Shown piece after piece: positions 22,063-28,816 of a DNA stretch of 29,430 bases. Position 1 is the stretch's first letter. Each line of letters begins with the position of its first letter. The notes beneath the pieces are model-generated. The model saw only the letters and a program-made list of their open reading frames with translations. It did no database searches and had not been told where the DNA came from. Source of the DNA: a virus; the IMG/VR virus record IMGVR_UViG_3300020465_000067, positions 1-29,430 of that record. One strand, 5' to 3'. The position numbers and the translations under genes are program-made.

Positions 22063-22523
22063 CTCCTACCTCCCCACTCAATCTGAGGGAATGCTTCGGA
22101 TACCATTGCTCTAGTGATACGCTTATACTTTTTGTTTAATCCACCATCCTTGGCAAGAACTACAAGTTCTGCTTCATCCTGATGAAGTCCCTCCAAGAGT
22201 TGAACAAACATAGTTTCTCTCTTCAAACCTTTTAGTCTAGGTTCTCCACCTTTAAAGAATCTATAAAGACCACGATACTCTTGCTCAAGGCGAGAGTGAT
22301 CTGTTCCTATAGGTGCATCGTTAGCAGTGTAAGGTACATCTCCTTCTGGCATCACTGATTCAATACTCTCATCAAAATTGATGATTAACAACTGCCTGAG
22401 AGCATTGCTATTATGTTTACGAAGAAGATCTACTTTCTCCTTCTTTGTTTTTGCATTAGAGACCTTTCTCAAAATCTCACTGAGTAGTAACCTAGGGTTA
22501 CTGTTGTCCATATTACGTGGCAT
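22059..22523 (-). CDS. Conserved T4-like phage hypothetical protein (DUF6433-like)
   Basis: A 154-aa protein with the pattern LLLSEILRKVSNAKTKKEK, then LRQLLIINFDESIESVMPEG, VPYTANDAPIGTDHS and MFVQLLEGLHQDEAEL. I associate this with a protein family found throughout T4-like phages, recorded as DUF6433, from memory and not from a search. Function unknown; its constant position near replication genes suggests a DNA-metabolism role. ATG at 22523 has AGGA upstream; an ATG five codons in is an alternative. Confidence 0.75.
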   Translation of the reverse strand: MPRNMDNSNPRLLLSEILRKVSNAKTKKEKVDLLRKHNSNALRQLLIINFDESIESVMPEGDVPYTANDAPIGTDHSRLEQEYRGLYRFFKGGEPRLKGLKRETMFVQLLEGLHQDEAELVVLAKDGGLNKKYKRITRAMVSEAFPQIEWGGRS

Positions 22524-22539
22524 AATTTAATTCCTGTGA

Positions 22540-22785
22540 TTAGTCTTCTTCCTCATCTACATCCTCAAACTTCCAGTATGGATTTGTTGGTTTGATGTAG
22601 ATAAGTTCATCATGTAACATGTTACCATCTTCATCAAACATTTCAGGATGTACAACCGATTTAGAGTATGCTGCATTTTCTATGTAGTCTTCTACATATC
22701 CTTTTACCAACCAAGAAACAGTTACCCCAAGGATAAATGCTCCTATAACAAATAACACAATCAATGCAATAATGATTGGTTCCAT
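22540..22785 (-). CDS. Small membrane protein with acidic tail (81 aa)
   Basis: An N-terminal membrane helix (residues about 4-27, IIALIVLFVIGAFILGVTVSWLV) is followed by a soluble acidic domain ending DVDEEED. The ATG has GGAGG six bases upstream and an ACTAAATA promoter-like site 23 nt before it. Common type in cyanophages; function unknown. Confidence 0.75.
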   Translation of the reverse strand: MEPIIIALIVLFVIGAFILGVTVSWLVKGYVEDYIENAAYSKSVVHPEMFDEDGNMLHDELIYIKPTNPYWKFEDVDEEED

Positions 22786-22807
22786 AGGGTTCCTCCGCAG
22801 CTATTTT

Positions 22808-22815
22808 TATTTAGT
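22808..22815 (-). promoter_or_regulatory. Late-type promoter ACTAAATA
   Basis: ACTAAATA on the minus strand in the short gap between glutaredoxin and the 81-aa membrane protein, 23 nt before its ATG. Confidence 0.4.
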
Positions 22816-22817
22816 GT

Positions 22818-23054
22818 TTATATCAAGTTGTTCTCTCTCAAATATAAAACAGTTTCGGTACAACCTCCAAGAACTTTACCATCTAAGATGACTTGAGGGA
22901 ATGTACTACCATTACCAAACTGTTCATAGAAACCTTGTCTATCGAAATGTGTATCTAAACGATACTCAGTAAACTTATATCCCTTACCAGCAATAACTGC
23001 TTTGACTTTTGAGCAATAGGGACAACCGTTACGAGTGTATACAGAAAAATTCAT
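22818..23054 (-). CDS. grx: Glutaredoxin
   Basis: A 78-aa dithiol glutaredoxin with the active site C11-P-Y-C14, the cis-proline motif TFPQV (residues 51-55) and GGCTET at 63-68, where glutathione binds. It probably reduces ribonucleotide reductase, as T4 NrdC does, and may also act on other thiols. The ATG lies 19 nt from a TGCTATAAT -10 whose -35 is the loop of the upstream terminator. No clear ribosome site is present on the short leader. Confidence 0.93.
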   Translation of the reverse strand: MNFSVYTRNGCPYCSKVKAVIAGKGYKFTEYRLDTHFDRQGFYEQFGNGSTFPQVILDGKVLGGCTETVLYLRENNLI

Positions 23055-23072
23055 AAGAAATATGTTTTTAAA

Positions 23073-23101
23073 ATTATAGCATAAAAAAGGAGGGGTCGCA
23101 A
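23073..23101 (-). promoter_or_regulatory. Sigma-70 promoter built into a terminator (TTGCGA-17-TATAAT)
   Basis: On the minus strand TTGCGA (23101-23096) and TATAAT (23078-23073) are separated by exactly 17 nt, with TG before the -10. TTGCGA is the complete loop of the terminator hairpin at 23083-23109. It would drive glutaredoxin. Confidence 0.7.
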
Positions 23102-23109
23102 CCCCTCCT
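23083..23109 (-). terminator. Intrinsic terminator after the porin-like gene
   Basis: Minus strand: AGGAGGGG, loop TTGCGA, CCCCTCCT, then a T run. The 8-bp GC-rich stem is perfect. Confidence 0.92.
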
Positions 23110-23128
23110 GTAGATTCACTATGTGAAT

Positions 23129-23524
23129 TTAGAATGTGAACTTAAGTCCAGCTTTAGCACCCCAGTTACGGATTGTGTCACCGTCAGCGTCTTCGCCAGC
23201 AGTTGCACCAGAAATTTCTCCGTAAAGAGAAGTTGCTTCAGCAAGAGCAACAGAAGCACCAACCTTACCAGAGAATTCTGTCTCTGTATCATCAGTTGCT
23301 TCAGCATGGTTCAATGAAGGACCACCTTGTACATAGTATGCGATCTTACCTTCAGTACCTGTTGTACCCTCGTAACCAAGATGTACTTCAGTAGTTGCTG
23401 AAGAATAGTCTCCATCAGGATATGAAAGGTTGCTCTCAACGTTCACGTATGGACCAGCAAAAGCTGCACCAGCGAGAAGGAATGGAGATGCTGCTACTGC
23501 AGCGATTGTTGATTTGATTGACAT
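23129..23524 (-). CDS. Porin-like outer-membrane beta-barrel protein
   Basis: A 131-aa protein with a Sec signal peptide (cut expected after AGAAFA, before GPYVN). About 108 mature residues follow, made of alternating short strands rich in G, T, Y and E, ending in GLKFTF. A terminal phenylalanine is the usual signal for outer-membrane barrel insertion. The small size suggests a barrel of few strands. It may alter the envelope of the infected cell; no specific family recognised. Transcribed from a late promoter at 23640 through a leader of about 110 nt with a nested stem structure, and ended by a strong terminator, so it is a single-gene unit. Confidence 0.72.
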   Translation of the reverse strand: MSIKSTIAAVAASPFLLAGAAFAGPYVNVESNLSYPDGDYSSATTEVHLGYEGTTGTEGKIAYYVQGGPSLNHAEATDDTETEFSGKVGASVALAEATSLYGEISGATAGEDADGDTIRNWGAKAGLKFTF

Positions 23525-23552
23525 GATTGTTTTTAAGTGTCTCGCAAGGAAA

Positions 23553-23609
23553 AACCCTGCGGATGATTAGATCCCCGACATGGGATCTGTCTTACATCTA
23601 CACAGGGTT
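23553..23609 (-). promoter_or_regulatory. Structured 5' leader of the porin-like gene
   Basis: On the minus strand AACCCTG (23609-23603) can pair with CAGGGTT (23559-23553), enclosing a second perfect 7-bp hairpin AGATCCC/GGGATCT (23588-23582 with 23575-23569). The outer 3' arm is followed by T residues. No coding sequence fits here. It could be an attenuator, stabiliser or regulatory leader. Confidence 0.6.
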
Positions 23610-23639
23610 ACGATTATTTCGAGTCCTTTGTATCAGTTT

Positions 23640-23647
23640 TATTTATA
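23640..23647 (-). promoter_or_regulatory. Consensus T4-type late promoter TATAAATA
   Basis: Perfect TATAAATA on the minus strand, 116 nt upstream of the ATG of the porin-like gene. Confidence 0.8.
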
Positions 23648-23669
23648 ATAACATAACTTTACATATCTG

Positions 23670-23906
23670 TCAAGAGGGATTCGGATTATTCAACCTCTGC
23701 TCCCTTAAACGATCATGAGATTTCTTTCTTGATTCTAAAAGCATGTTAGCAACTCTTGCACGAGACTGTTGGTCTTGTTCAGGATCAAGATAATCTATAA
23801 GAATATCCATAGGATCTACAATTGCTTCGAACTCAGCATCTCCGTCACCAAGAATCTCTTTCAACTCTTTAGGTAAATTTTCGTTTTTAATTTTTGGTAA
23901 TTCCAT
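23670..23906 (-). CDS. Small hypothetical protein (78 aa)
   Basis: An acidic then basic protein: ELPKIKNENLPKELKEILGD, then DPMDILIDYLDPEQDQQSRA, then a Lys/Arg-rich helix KKSHDRLREQRL. No family recognised. ATG 1 nt after the upstream oxygenase stop, no clear ribosome site, so coupled translation is likely. Its 3' end lies just before the late promoter of the next gene. Confidence 0.62.
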   Translation of the reverse strand: MELPKIKNENLPKELKEILGDGDAEFEAIVDPMDILIDYLDPEQDQQSRARVANMLLESRKKSHDRLREQRLNNPNPS

Positions 23907-23907
23907 A

Positions 23908-24447
23908 TTATTTAATTAAGATATATCTAGAAGGGTGTTCATTTACCATATTAAAATCATCAGGATTTGTGTAAATATCAAATGCCATACTCACTCTCAC
24001 ACCATCTTCTTTATTTGGTGGAACACCATGAATATAATCATTGGGAAAAATAACTAGGGTTCCAATTTCACTTACTATCGTTCCCACTTCTTCATACCAA
24101 GTTCCAGGATTAGGTCCATATAAAAATACATTTGCACAAACAAATCCTGATTCAATTCCATCACCTGTGTAATGTTTATGGGGTTGTATTCCCTCACCAT
24201 TTCTAAAAATATTTGCCCAACATTGAACCATACATTCTCCAAATATATCTTTTATTTTTGGAATTAAAATTTTACCTGGCATATCATAAAGATAATTATA
24301 ACACCAATACCTTCCAGTTAAACTATCATCACCAGTTCCAATATAATTATCTGGTCCTATAGATTTTACATAATTTTCAGTCTCCATAATAAAACTGGAA
24401 ATAGTTTCACTTTCTTCTCCAGTAAGAAATTTTTTAATAATTTTCAT
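23908..24447 (-). CDS. 2OG-Fe(II) oxygenase (PF13759-like)
   Basis: A 179-aa protein with HKH (H90, H92), a downstream VIFPNDYIHGV (H140) and RVSMAFDIY (R151), which match the phage-rich 2OG-FeII_Oxy_5 pattern. The motif order is the same as in the 187-aa protein at 143-706, but overall similarity is low. The ATG overlaps the stop of the large upstream gene as ATGA. It may hydroxylate a virion protein, possibly its large neighbour, which is inference from coupling only. Confidence 0.82.
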   Translation of the reverse strand: MKIIKKFLTGEESETISSFIMETENYVKSIGPDNYIGTGDDSLTGRYWCYNYLYDMPGKILIPKIKDIFGECMVQCWANIFRNGEGIQPHKHYTGDGIESGFVCANVFLYGPNPGTWYEEVGTIVSEIGTLVIFPNDYIHGVPPNKEDGVRVSMAFDIYTNPDDFNMVNEHPSRYILIK

Positions 24448-27400
24448 TCAATCTCTTTGTATGTGTATCCTACAGCATCTCTAGTAGTCCAAATTAAATT
24501 ACCTCCCTCTATGAAAGGTCTTAAATCTAGAGACGAAGCTATTATAGCATTAGTGGCAACCCCTTGGTTAATTGTTCCTATATCTATGTGAGCAGTACAA
24601 CGTTGAGGATAAACAACAGATGTTATATCCCCAAGGTCTCCTTCATTTCCTAATGGATTGTTTGTATACGCAGTAAGGATTAGAAATTTGAGACTATCAA
24701 AAAGAGTTGAGTCAACAGCACCAGTCAATGACCCACCACTGTTAAGATAAGAAAGAACCCAATAAGTCATACCACTCTCATCTGGTGCTCTGCCTCTGTT
24801 TGGGAAGGTACCTGTGCGTCCAAACCTACCACTAGTATACTCTTCAGCGATTGCTCTAACAATAGGATAAAAATACGCTGTAGTATCTGTGTGATCTGTA
24901 AATCCTAAATCATTATACTCAGTAAATCCACCTGTACGATTGATCTGTACATTTCTCATGAATGTCATGTAAGCATTACTACCACTATTATCATTCAAGC
25001 AAAGTCTTTGTCCATTATTTTCAGTTCGTATATTATCTGTATAAAAAGAACTACTTGAATATGTTCTACCTTGTGCTCCACCACCATCTACTTCAATATT
25101 TTTAGTAGTAGTAACAGCAGATGTAGTCTGAATAAATGATTCTCCACCAATGTAGTAAGAAACAGCAGATGTACTACCATTAACTCTAATGGTTGCAGTT
25201 TGACTACCAGATGTGTTAGAAGTCTGAGTAAATGTTTGACCTAAGAGTATCAAAGTTCCAACTGCTCGTCCAGATATACTTACTTGGTCATTCCATGCAA
25301 AATCAAATACAACATCAGCAGATCCTGCTCCAGTTATATCGATACCAGTTCCATCAGAACTAAACGTAACACCTACATTTGAAGTACCTATCTGAGTAAT
25401 ACTTGAAATAGTCAGACTAGCATTTTCATCAAACCCACCAGAGATATCATCATCCCACATAATCTTAGTAGGAGATGCTATTTGATACCCCGAATCAGAT
25501 GAATCACCTGCGATTGTCCAATCAACACCAGTAGCAGTAGCAGCAACAGATGTAAAGGTCAATGGAACTTCTCCAAAACCTTCTCCTGTTACTAACAAAT
25601 CACCATTATTTTTAAACGTAGCTGCAATATTAGATGCACTTGCTTGAGGAGTTAGAGTCCATCCTATACCTGCAGGATTCCTAGTCCAATCATCACTTTG
25701 CTGCATCTGAGTTTGATTCTGAACGGTAACTGTTATTACATGAGGACCAGCAGTAAGATTATTAATAGTATATGTTGATGAACTTGGAGCGTTATATGTA
25801 GAGTTTACAATCTGGGTTCCATCTAATGAAATAGTTCCTTGATCATCCACAGCATATTCTAAAGTATAATTACCTGGAAAAGGAACATTAATATTATAAG
25901 ATGTTGTATGAATAGTTCCCTTCAAGACATTATTGTTGGATGGATAAACCAGATATGTATCCGCAAAATCTCCCCAAGAACTATGAGGACCAGATGGAAC
26001 CCATTCAACAGTTGATGGTGTAACACAACTAGAACCTCTACAAATTTTCAGATACCATCCACCAGGATTTCTATCCCATCTGAATGCATCTCCTGTTGGA
26101 TCACCATTAGCATCTACAAATCCAGCATCATCATTAGTACACCTAACAACCATCTTTAATTCTCCAGCAGTCAAGGATTGTTGTACAGAGTATGGGGTAC
26201 TTAATGCACCTGAGTCAAAGATACCACCATCTCCTGTAATGATAGGTGTGTTACTATTGTTTAAGAATACCTGCCAATTATAATCAGCACCACCAGTGAA
26301 TGTATATGTGTCGTCTGCTGGTATATCGATTTTATAAGTTACTTCTTGAGTTATAGTAGGTAGAGTACAAACCTCTGGATTAGTCCAAACTGCATACTTA
26401 TTCCCTTCCTCAGACCAATATCCATTTACATTAGTTACCTGAGGTTCTGGTTCAAATCTAGTAATTGATAAGGTTGCATTCCAATCTTGTCCATCAAGAT
26501 CATAAAAACCAATGTCTTTAAACTGTACTTCCTTTCCACCATATCCTGTACCAGGATTAATTGTTATTGGGTAATCAGTACTATGTGCAACCGTAAGTAT
26601 AGCATCAGTCTCTCCACTTCTTCCTGTTTGATTGAACGTAACACCATCAATAACTAGAGAACTTAGAGCAGTTCCAGCAGTGCTAGGGTTATCATTCCAT
26701 TTAAATTTAAGTCCAACAAGACCAGCAGCATCACCACTTACCCTAAGTTTTAGATCACCACCTGGTATAACTCTATTCTTAATACGTGTCTCTACAGTAT
26801 AGACACCTGCAGCTAATGTTAAAGAGATAGTTTCATTACCCACGCCAACAAGATCTCCACCATAGTTTATCTCTCTATCAATAATAGCAATAGCAGCAGA
26901 GTTTATAATCTTAATATAACCATCGTTGTCAGACTCTATCCTTATAGAATATACACCAGAAGTAGGAAAGTTAACAGTAGTAGTGTGTGTCTGCCACACT
27001 CCTATGTAAGGATCTTCCTCCGTATCTAAAGGCACTGCTGGATAGATACCATAATCAATCATGTGCTGTGTCCAACCATTACCAGGATTATTTGATGCAC
27101 CTACCTGTACCCATGAACCTTTATTGGTAACTGAAGTAGCAATTTGTGTAGAACCTTGAGTGATACGCCAGGCTAATGATGCTGGATTGCTATACCAAAG
27201 GTTATCTGAATTGACCTCTACAAAATCCGCACCAACATTTCCACTAGGAATTGTATCTACACCGCTTCTTACAGGAAAAGTTGGTGGTGAAGATCTTTCT
27301 GTTAGAACTTTCTCTACAAAAGTTCCATCAGCTCTATACATCTTTAAAGGAATTATATTAATGTCTGGATCAAAAGGAGCACAAGTAGAAGGATCCATTG

Positions 27401-27806
27401 TCTGTTCATTAAAATCATCATCCAATCCCCAAGGGGTTTTTGATATCTCTTCCCAATTATATGTTGGTTCTATTAAAGGATAACCAGTTGGTATTCCAAT
27501 TGGAGTTAACAAATCATCTACACAATCATAGTACTCTTTAGTTCCATCAGCAAGAGTTCTAACTCTACATCTTCTAGTAGTAATTGCAGGAACACCACCA
27601 CCAGTTACACGTTCTATATCACCGTAATCTACAGGACCATAAGTTATTTCTTTACCATCAATCAGTCGAACACACCGACCATTAACACAAACATATCCTT
27701 CAGGACAGTCAGTATCTGAAGAGCACCCAACACGACTATCATCATCAATTTGATAGTCACATATTGGTCCCAACGGTCCTTCTGGATAATAATATGCAAT
27801 TGCCAT
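24444..27806 (-). CDS. Large mosaic structural/adhesin-like protein
   Basis: An 1120-aa protein starting MAIAYYYPEG. Residues 22-38 carry the cysteine pattern C-x3-TDCPEGYVC-x3-GRC, like dickkopf/EGF-type modules found in bacterial surface proteins. Three or more beta-rich segments repeat a PA14-like theme of a Trp/Tyr-rich strand, Y-x-[IFL] strands and DD-x-[GY] turns (around residues 210-330, 460-590 and 600-700). Later come IgG-like repeats with FTSVAATATG and VTFSSDGTG. Near residue 1000 is PDESGMTYWVLSYLNSGG, like the PD-x-x-G-x-x-YW motif of DUF4214. Most likely a tail fibre or virion adhesin. ATG at 27806; a TTG further up is rejected. Confidence 0.7.
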   Translation of the reverse strand: MAIAYYYPEGPLGPICDYQIDDDSRVGCSSDTDCPEGYVCVNGRCVRLIDGKEITYGPVDYGDIERVTGGGVPAITTRRCRVRTLADGTKEYYDCVDDLLTPIGIPTGYPLIEPTYNWEEISKTPWGLDDDFNEQTMDPSTCAPFDPDINIIPLKMYRADGTFVEKVLTERSSPPTFPVRSGVDTIPSGNVGADFVEVNSDNLWYSNPASLAWRITQGSTQIATSVTNKGSWVQVGASNNPGNGWTQHMIDYGIYPAVPLDTEEDPYIGVWQTHTTTVNFPTSGVYSIRIESDNDGYIKIINSAAIAIIDREINYGGDLVGVGNETISLTLAAGVYTVETRIKNRVIPGGDLKLRVSGDAAGLVGLKFKWNDNPSTAGTALSSLVIDGVTFNQTGRSGETDAILTVAHSTDYPITINPGTGYGGKEVQFKDIGFYDLDGQDWNATLSITRFEPEPQVTNVNGYWSEEGNKYAVWTNPEVCTLPTITQEVTYKIDIPADDTYTFTGGADYNWQVFLNNSNTPIITGDGGIFDSGALSTPYSVQQSLTAGELKMVVRCTNDDAGFVDANGDPTGDAFRWDRNPGGWYLKICRGSSCVTPSTVEWVPSGPHSSWGDFADTYLVYPSNNNVLKGTIHTTSYNINVPFPGNYTLEYAVDDQGTISLDGTQIVNSTYNAPSSSTYTINNLTAGPHVITVTVQNQTQMQQSDDWTRNPAGIGWTLTPQASASNIAATFKNNGDLLVTGEGFGEVPLTFTSVAATATGVDWTIAGDSSDSGYQIASPTKIMWDDDISGGFDENASLTISSITQIGTSNVGVTFSSDGTGIDITGAGSADVVFDFAWNDQVSISGRAVGTLILLGQTFTQTSNTSGSQTATIRVNGSTSAVSYYIGGESFIQTTSAVTTTKNIEVDGGGAQGRTYSSSSFYTDNIRTENNGQRLCLNDNSGSNAYMTFMRNVQINRTGGFTEYNDLGFTDHTDTTAYFYPIVRAIAEEYTSGRFGRTGTFPNRGRAPDESGMTYWVLSYLNSGGSLTGAVDSTLFDSLKFLILTAYTNNPLGNEGDLGDITSVVYPQRCTAHIDIGTINQGVATNAIIASSLDLRPFIEGGNLIWTTRDAVGYTYKEIE

Positions 27807-27807
27807 T

Positions 27808-27828
27808 AAAAAAGAGGGTGTTACCCTC
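27808..27828 (-). terminator. Intrinsic terminator abutting the next gene start
   Basis: Minus strand: GAGGGT, loop AAC, ACCCTC, then TTTTTT. It ends one base before the ATG of the 1120-aa gene. The predicted late transcription start lies within its first arm. Confidence 0.82.
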
Positions 27829-27830
27829 AA

Positions 27831-27838
27831 TATTTATT
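27831..27838 (-). promoter_or_regulatory. Late promoter AATAAATA overlapping a stop codon and terminator
   Basis: AATAAATA on the minus strand contains the TAA stop of the 94-aa gene and lies 25 nt before the ATG of the 1120-aa gene, just upstream of the terminator hairpin. Confidence 0.65.
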
Positions 27839-28118
27839 CTTGCATCGCACTACCGTTTCGGTATCGTGCATTGACATGAATAGATTCGATGTAGGTGGTA
27901 TCTTTCCACTTAGATTCTTTAATTTCATCCATTGCAACAGAGACTTCACATTCCTCTGGTTGATTATAATTCTGAAGCAATCCTAGAATTCTATTCATGT
28001 CAAGTGATGACAATTCTCCTGTACTATCCCACTTCAAAGCAGAAGTGTTTGATATGCATGGTTGTCTATCGTTGTGAGTAAAATAGTCTCCTGACATTTG
28101 TTCTGTGTTGAGTTCCAC
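27834..28118 (-). CDS. Small hypothetical protein (94 aa, GTG or ATG start)
   Basis: A soluble acidic protein (LKWDSTGELSSLDMNRILGL, then EECEVSVAMDEI) with basic end YRNGSAMQE. No family recognised. GTG at 28118 is the furthest start; an ATG eight codons in (28097) is equally possible since neither has a good ribosome site. A perfect TATAAATA lies 38 nt upstream. Its TAA is embedded in the promoter of the next gene. Confidence 0.62.
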   Translation of the reverse strand: MELNTEQMSGDYFTHNDRQPCISNTSALKWDSTGELSSLDMNRILGLLQNYNQPEECEVSVAMDEIKESKWKDTTYIESIHVNARYRNGSAMQE

Positions 28119-28155
28119 ATATTATATTATAATACTTTCAACATAAAAAGGGTTT

Positions 28156-28163
28156 TATTTATA
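28156..28163 (-). promoter_or_regulatory. Consensus late promoter TATAAATA
   Basis: Perfect TATAAATA on the minus strand, downstream of the ncRNA terminator and 38 nt before the 94-aa gene. Confidence 0.78.
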
Positions 28164-28204
28164 TTGTTTTTAGATTTCCTCAATAGAAGTAAACATAATG
28201 ACAC

Positions 28205-28226
28205 AAAAAAACCCTCGTAAAGAGGG
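28205..28226 (-). terminator. Intrinsic terminator of the candidate ncRNA
   Basis: Minus strand: CCCTC, loop TTTAC, GAGGG, then TTTTTTT. Confidence 0.88.
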
Positions 28227-28421
28227 GGTGGGAGATTGGGTTTCTGTATTACCAATAAGAGCGAGGCATTACTACAGTAAGTAAGAATTTCACTCTGCCT
28301 GAGACCCGACTGGTAAGTCGATTCTGCTTTCGCAGCAGCACCACCTGTGTCTCATCACCTTATCCAGCTATATGCCAGAAAGATTATTCAGTCACTCCCA
28401 TGTTGGGTTCGTCAACTCAAC
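28205..28421 (-). ncRNA. Candidate structured small RNA, about 217 nt
   Basis: A stretch of 400 nt with no credible ORF holds a complete transcription unit: TTGACA-16-TATAAT promoter, a G start at about 28421, and a terminator with seven T residues. Several complementary arms fall in order: TGGGAG near the 5' end with CTCCCA near the 3' end; TGAGAC with GTCTCA; a CTGC-GAAA-GCAG tetraloop hairpin; CGACT-TACC-AGTCG; and AGGCA...TTACT-TACTGT-AGTAA-TGCCT. There is no tRNA-like T-arm. I do not recognise the class; known cyanophage RNA motifs or a tmRNA-like element were considered but not matched. It is between the NifU-like gene and the 94-aa gene. Confidence 0.72.
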
Positions 28422-28427
28422 AAATAT

Positions 28428-28455
28428 ATTATAGCATAAAAAAAGAGGGTGTCAA
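28428..28455 (-). promoter_or_regulatory. Perfect sigma-70 promoter TTGACA-16-TGCTATAAT
   Basis: Minus strand TTGACA at 28455-28450 and TATAAT at 28433-28428, spacer 16 with TG extension. The -35 lies in the loop and closing pair of the terminator at 28438-28460. It drives the candidate ncRNA, using the unmodified host polymerase. Confidence 0.85.
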
Positions 28456-28460
28456 CCCTC
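28438..28460 (-). terminator. Intrinsic terminator after the NifU-like gene, overlaps ncRNA promoter
   Basis: Minus strand: GAGGGT, loop TGAC, ACCCTC, then seven T residues. The loop TGAC with its closing base pair spells TTGACA. Confidence 0.9.
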
Positions 28461-28522
28461 TAGGTCAAAAAATTTGCCGAGATTTTTTTGCGGATATCTG
28501 GAAACCGAAAGTCGATTTTCGT

Positions 28523-28816
28523 TTAGAGTACCTGAACAACACCAACAACATCAGGAATTTCTTCCATCAGTTTACGTTCTATACCTTGCTTCAATGTCAT
28601 AGTACTCATAGCACATGTCTCACATGCACCACCCAACCGTACCTTAACATACCCTGTCTCCTCTTCTATCTCTACGAGCTGAAGGAATCCACCATCAGCT
28701 TCAATATAAGGAACAAGTTCTTCAAGAACCCTTACTACATTCTCTTCTGTTAATTCCATGTGTGTTGCCAGATAGTGTTGTCTCTTAAGGTATTCATAAT
28801 ATGTGTCCTCCGTCAT
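28523..28816 (-). CDS. NifU C-terminal domain Fe-S scaffold protein
   Basis: A 97-aa protein of the Nfu/NifU C-terminal family. The core is ENVVRVLEELVPYIEADGGF and LGGACETCAMSTMTLKQGIE, with the cluster-binding C65-x2-C68. Nfu proteins assemble and deliver [4Fe-4S] clusters; in cyanobacteria the clusters go to photosystem I among others. I use the ATG at 28816 because it overlaps the upstream stop as ATGA; an ATG three codons earlier exists. It looks recruited from the host. Adjacent to psbA, consistent with support of photosynthetic electron transport during infection. Confidence 0.9.
   Translation of the reverse strand: MTEDTYYEYLKRQHYLATHMELTEENVVRVLEELVPYIEADGGFLQLVEIEEETGYVKVRLGGACETCAMSTMTLKQGIERKLMEEIPDVVGVVQVL

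Noticed and set aside
28277-28342. A 21-codon ORF in the ncRNA unit (starts ATGAGACACAGG)
   Set aside because: Three consecutive Cys codons, no family resemblance, and it crosses the predicted stems; more likely chance.
28205-28421. A tRNA or tmRNA in the non-coding unit
   Set aside because: No seven-base acceptor with a CCA end, no T-arm GTTCGA-type loop and no tag-peptide frame could be found on either strand.
28461-28522. A/T-rich inverted repeat CAAAAAA...TTTTTTG downstream of the NifU-like gene
   Set aside because: Only A-T pairs, and a much stronger terminator follows directly; probably composition.
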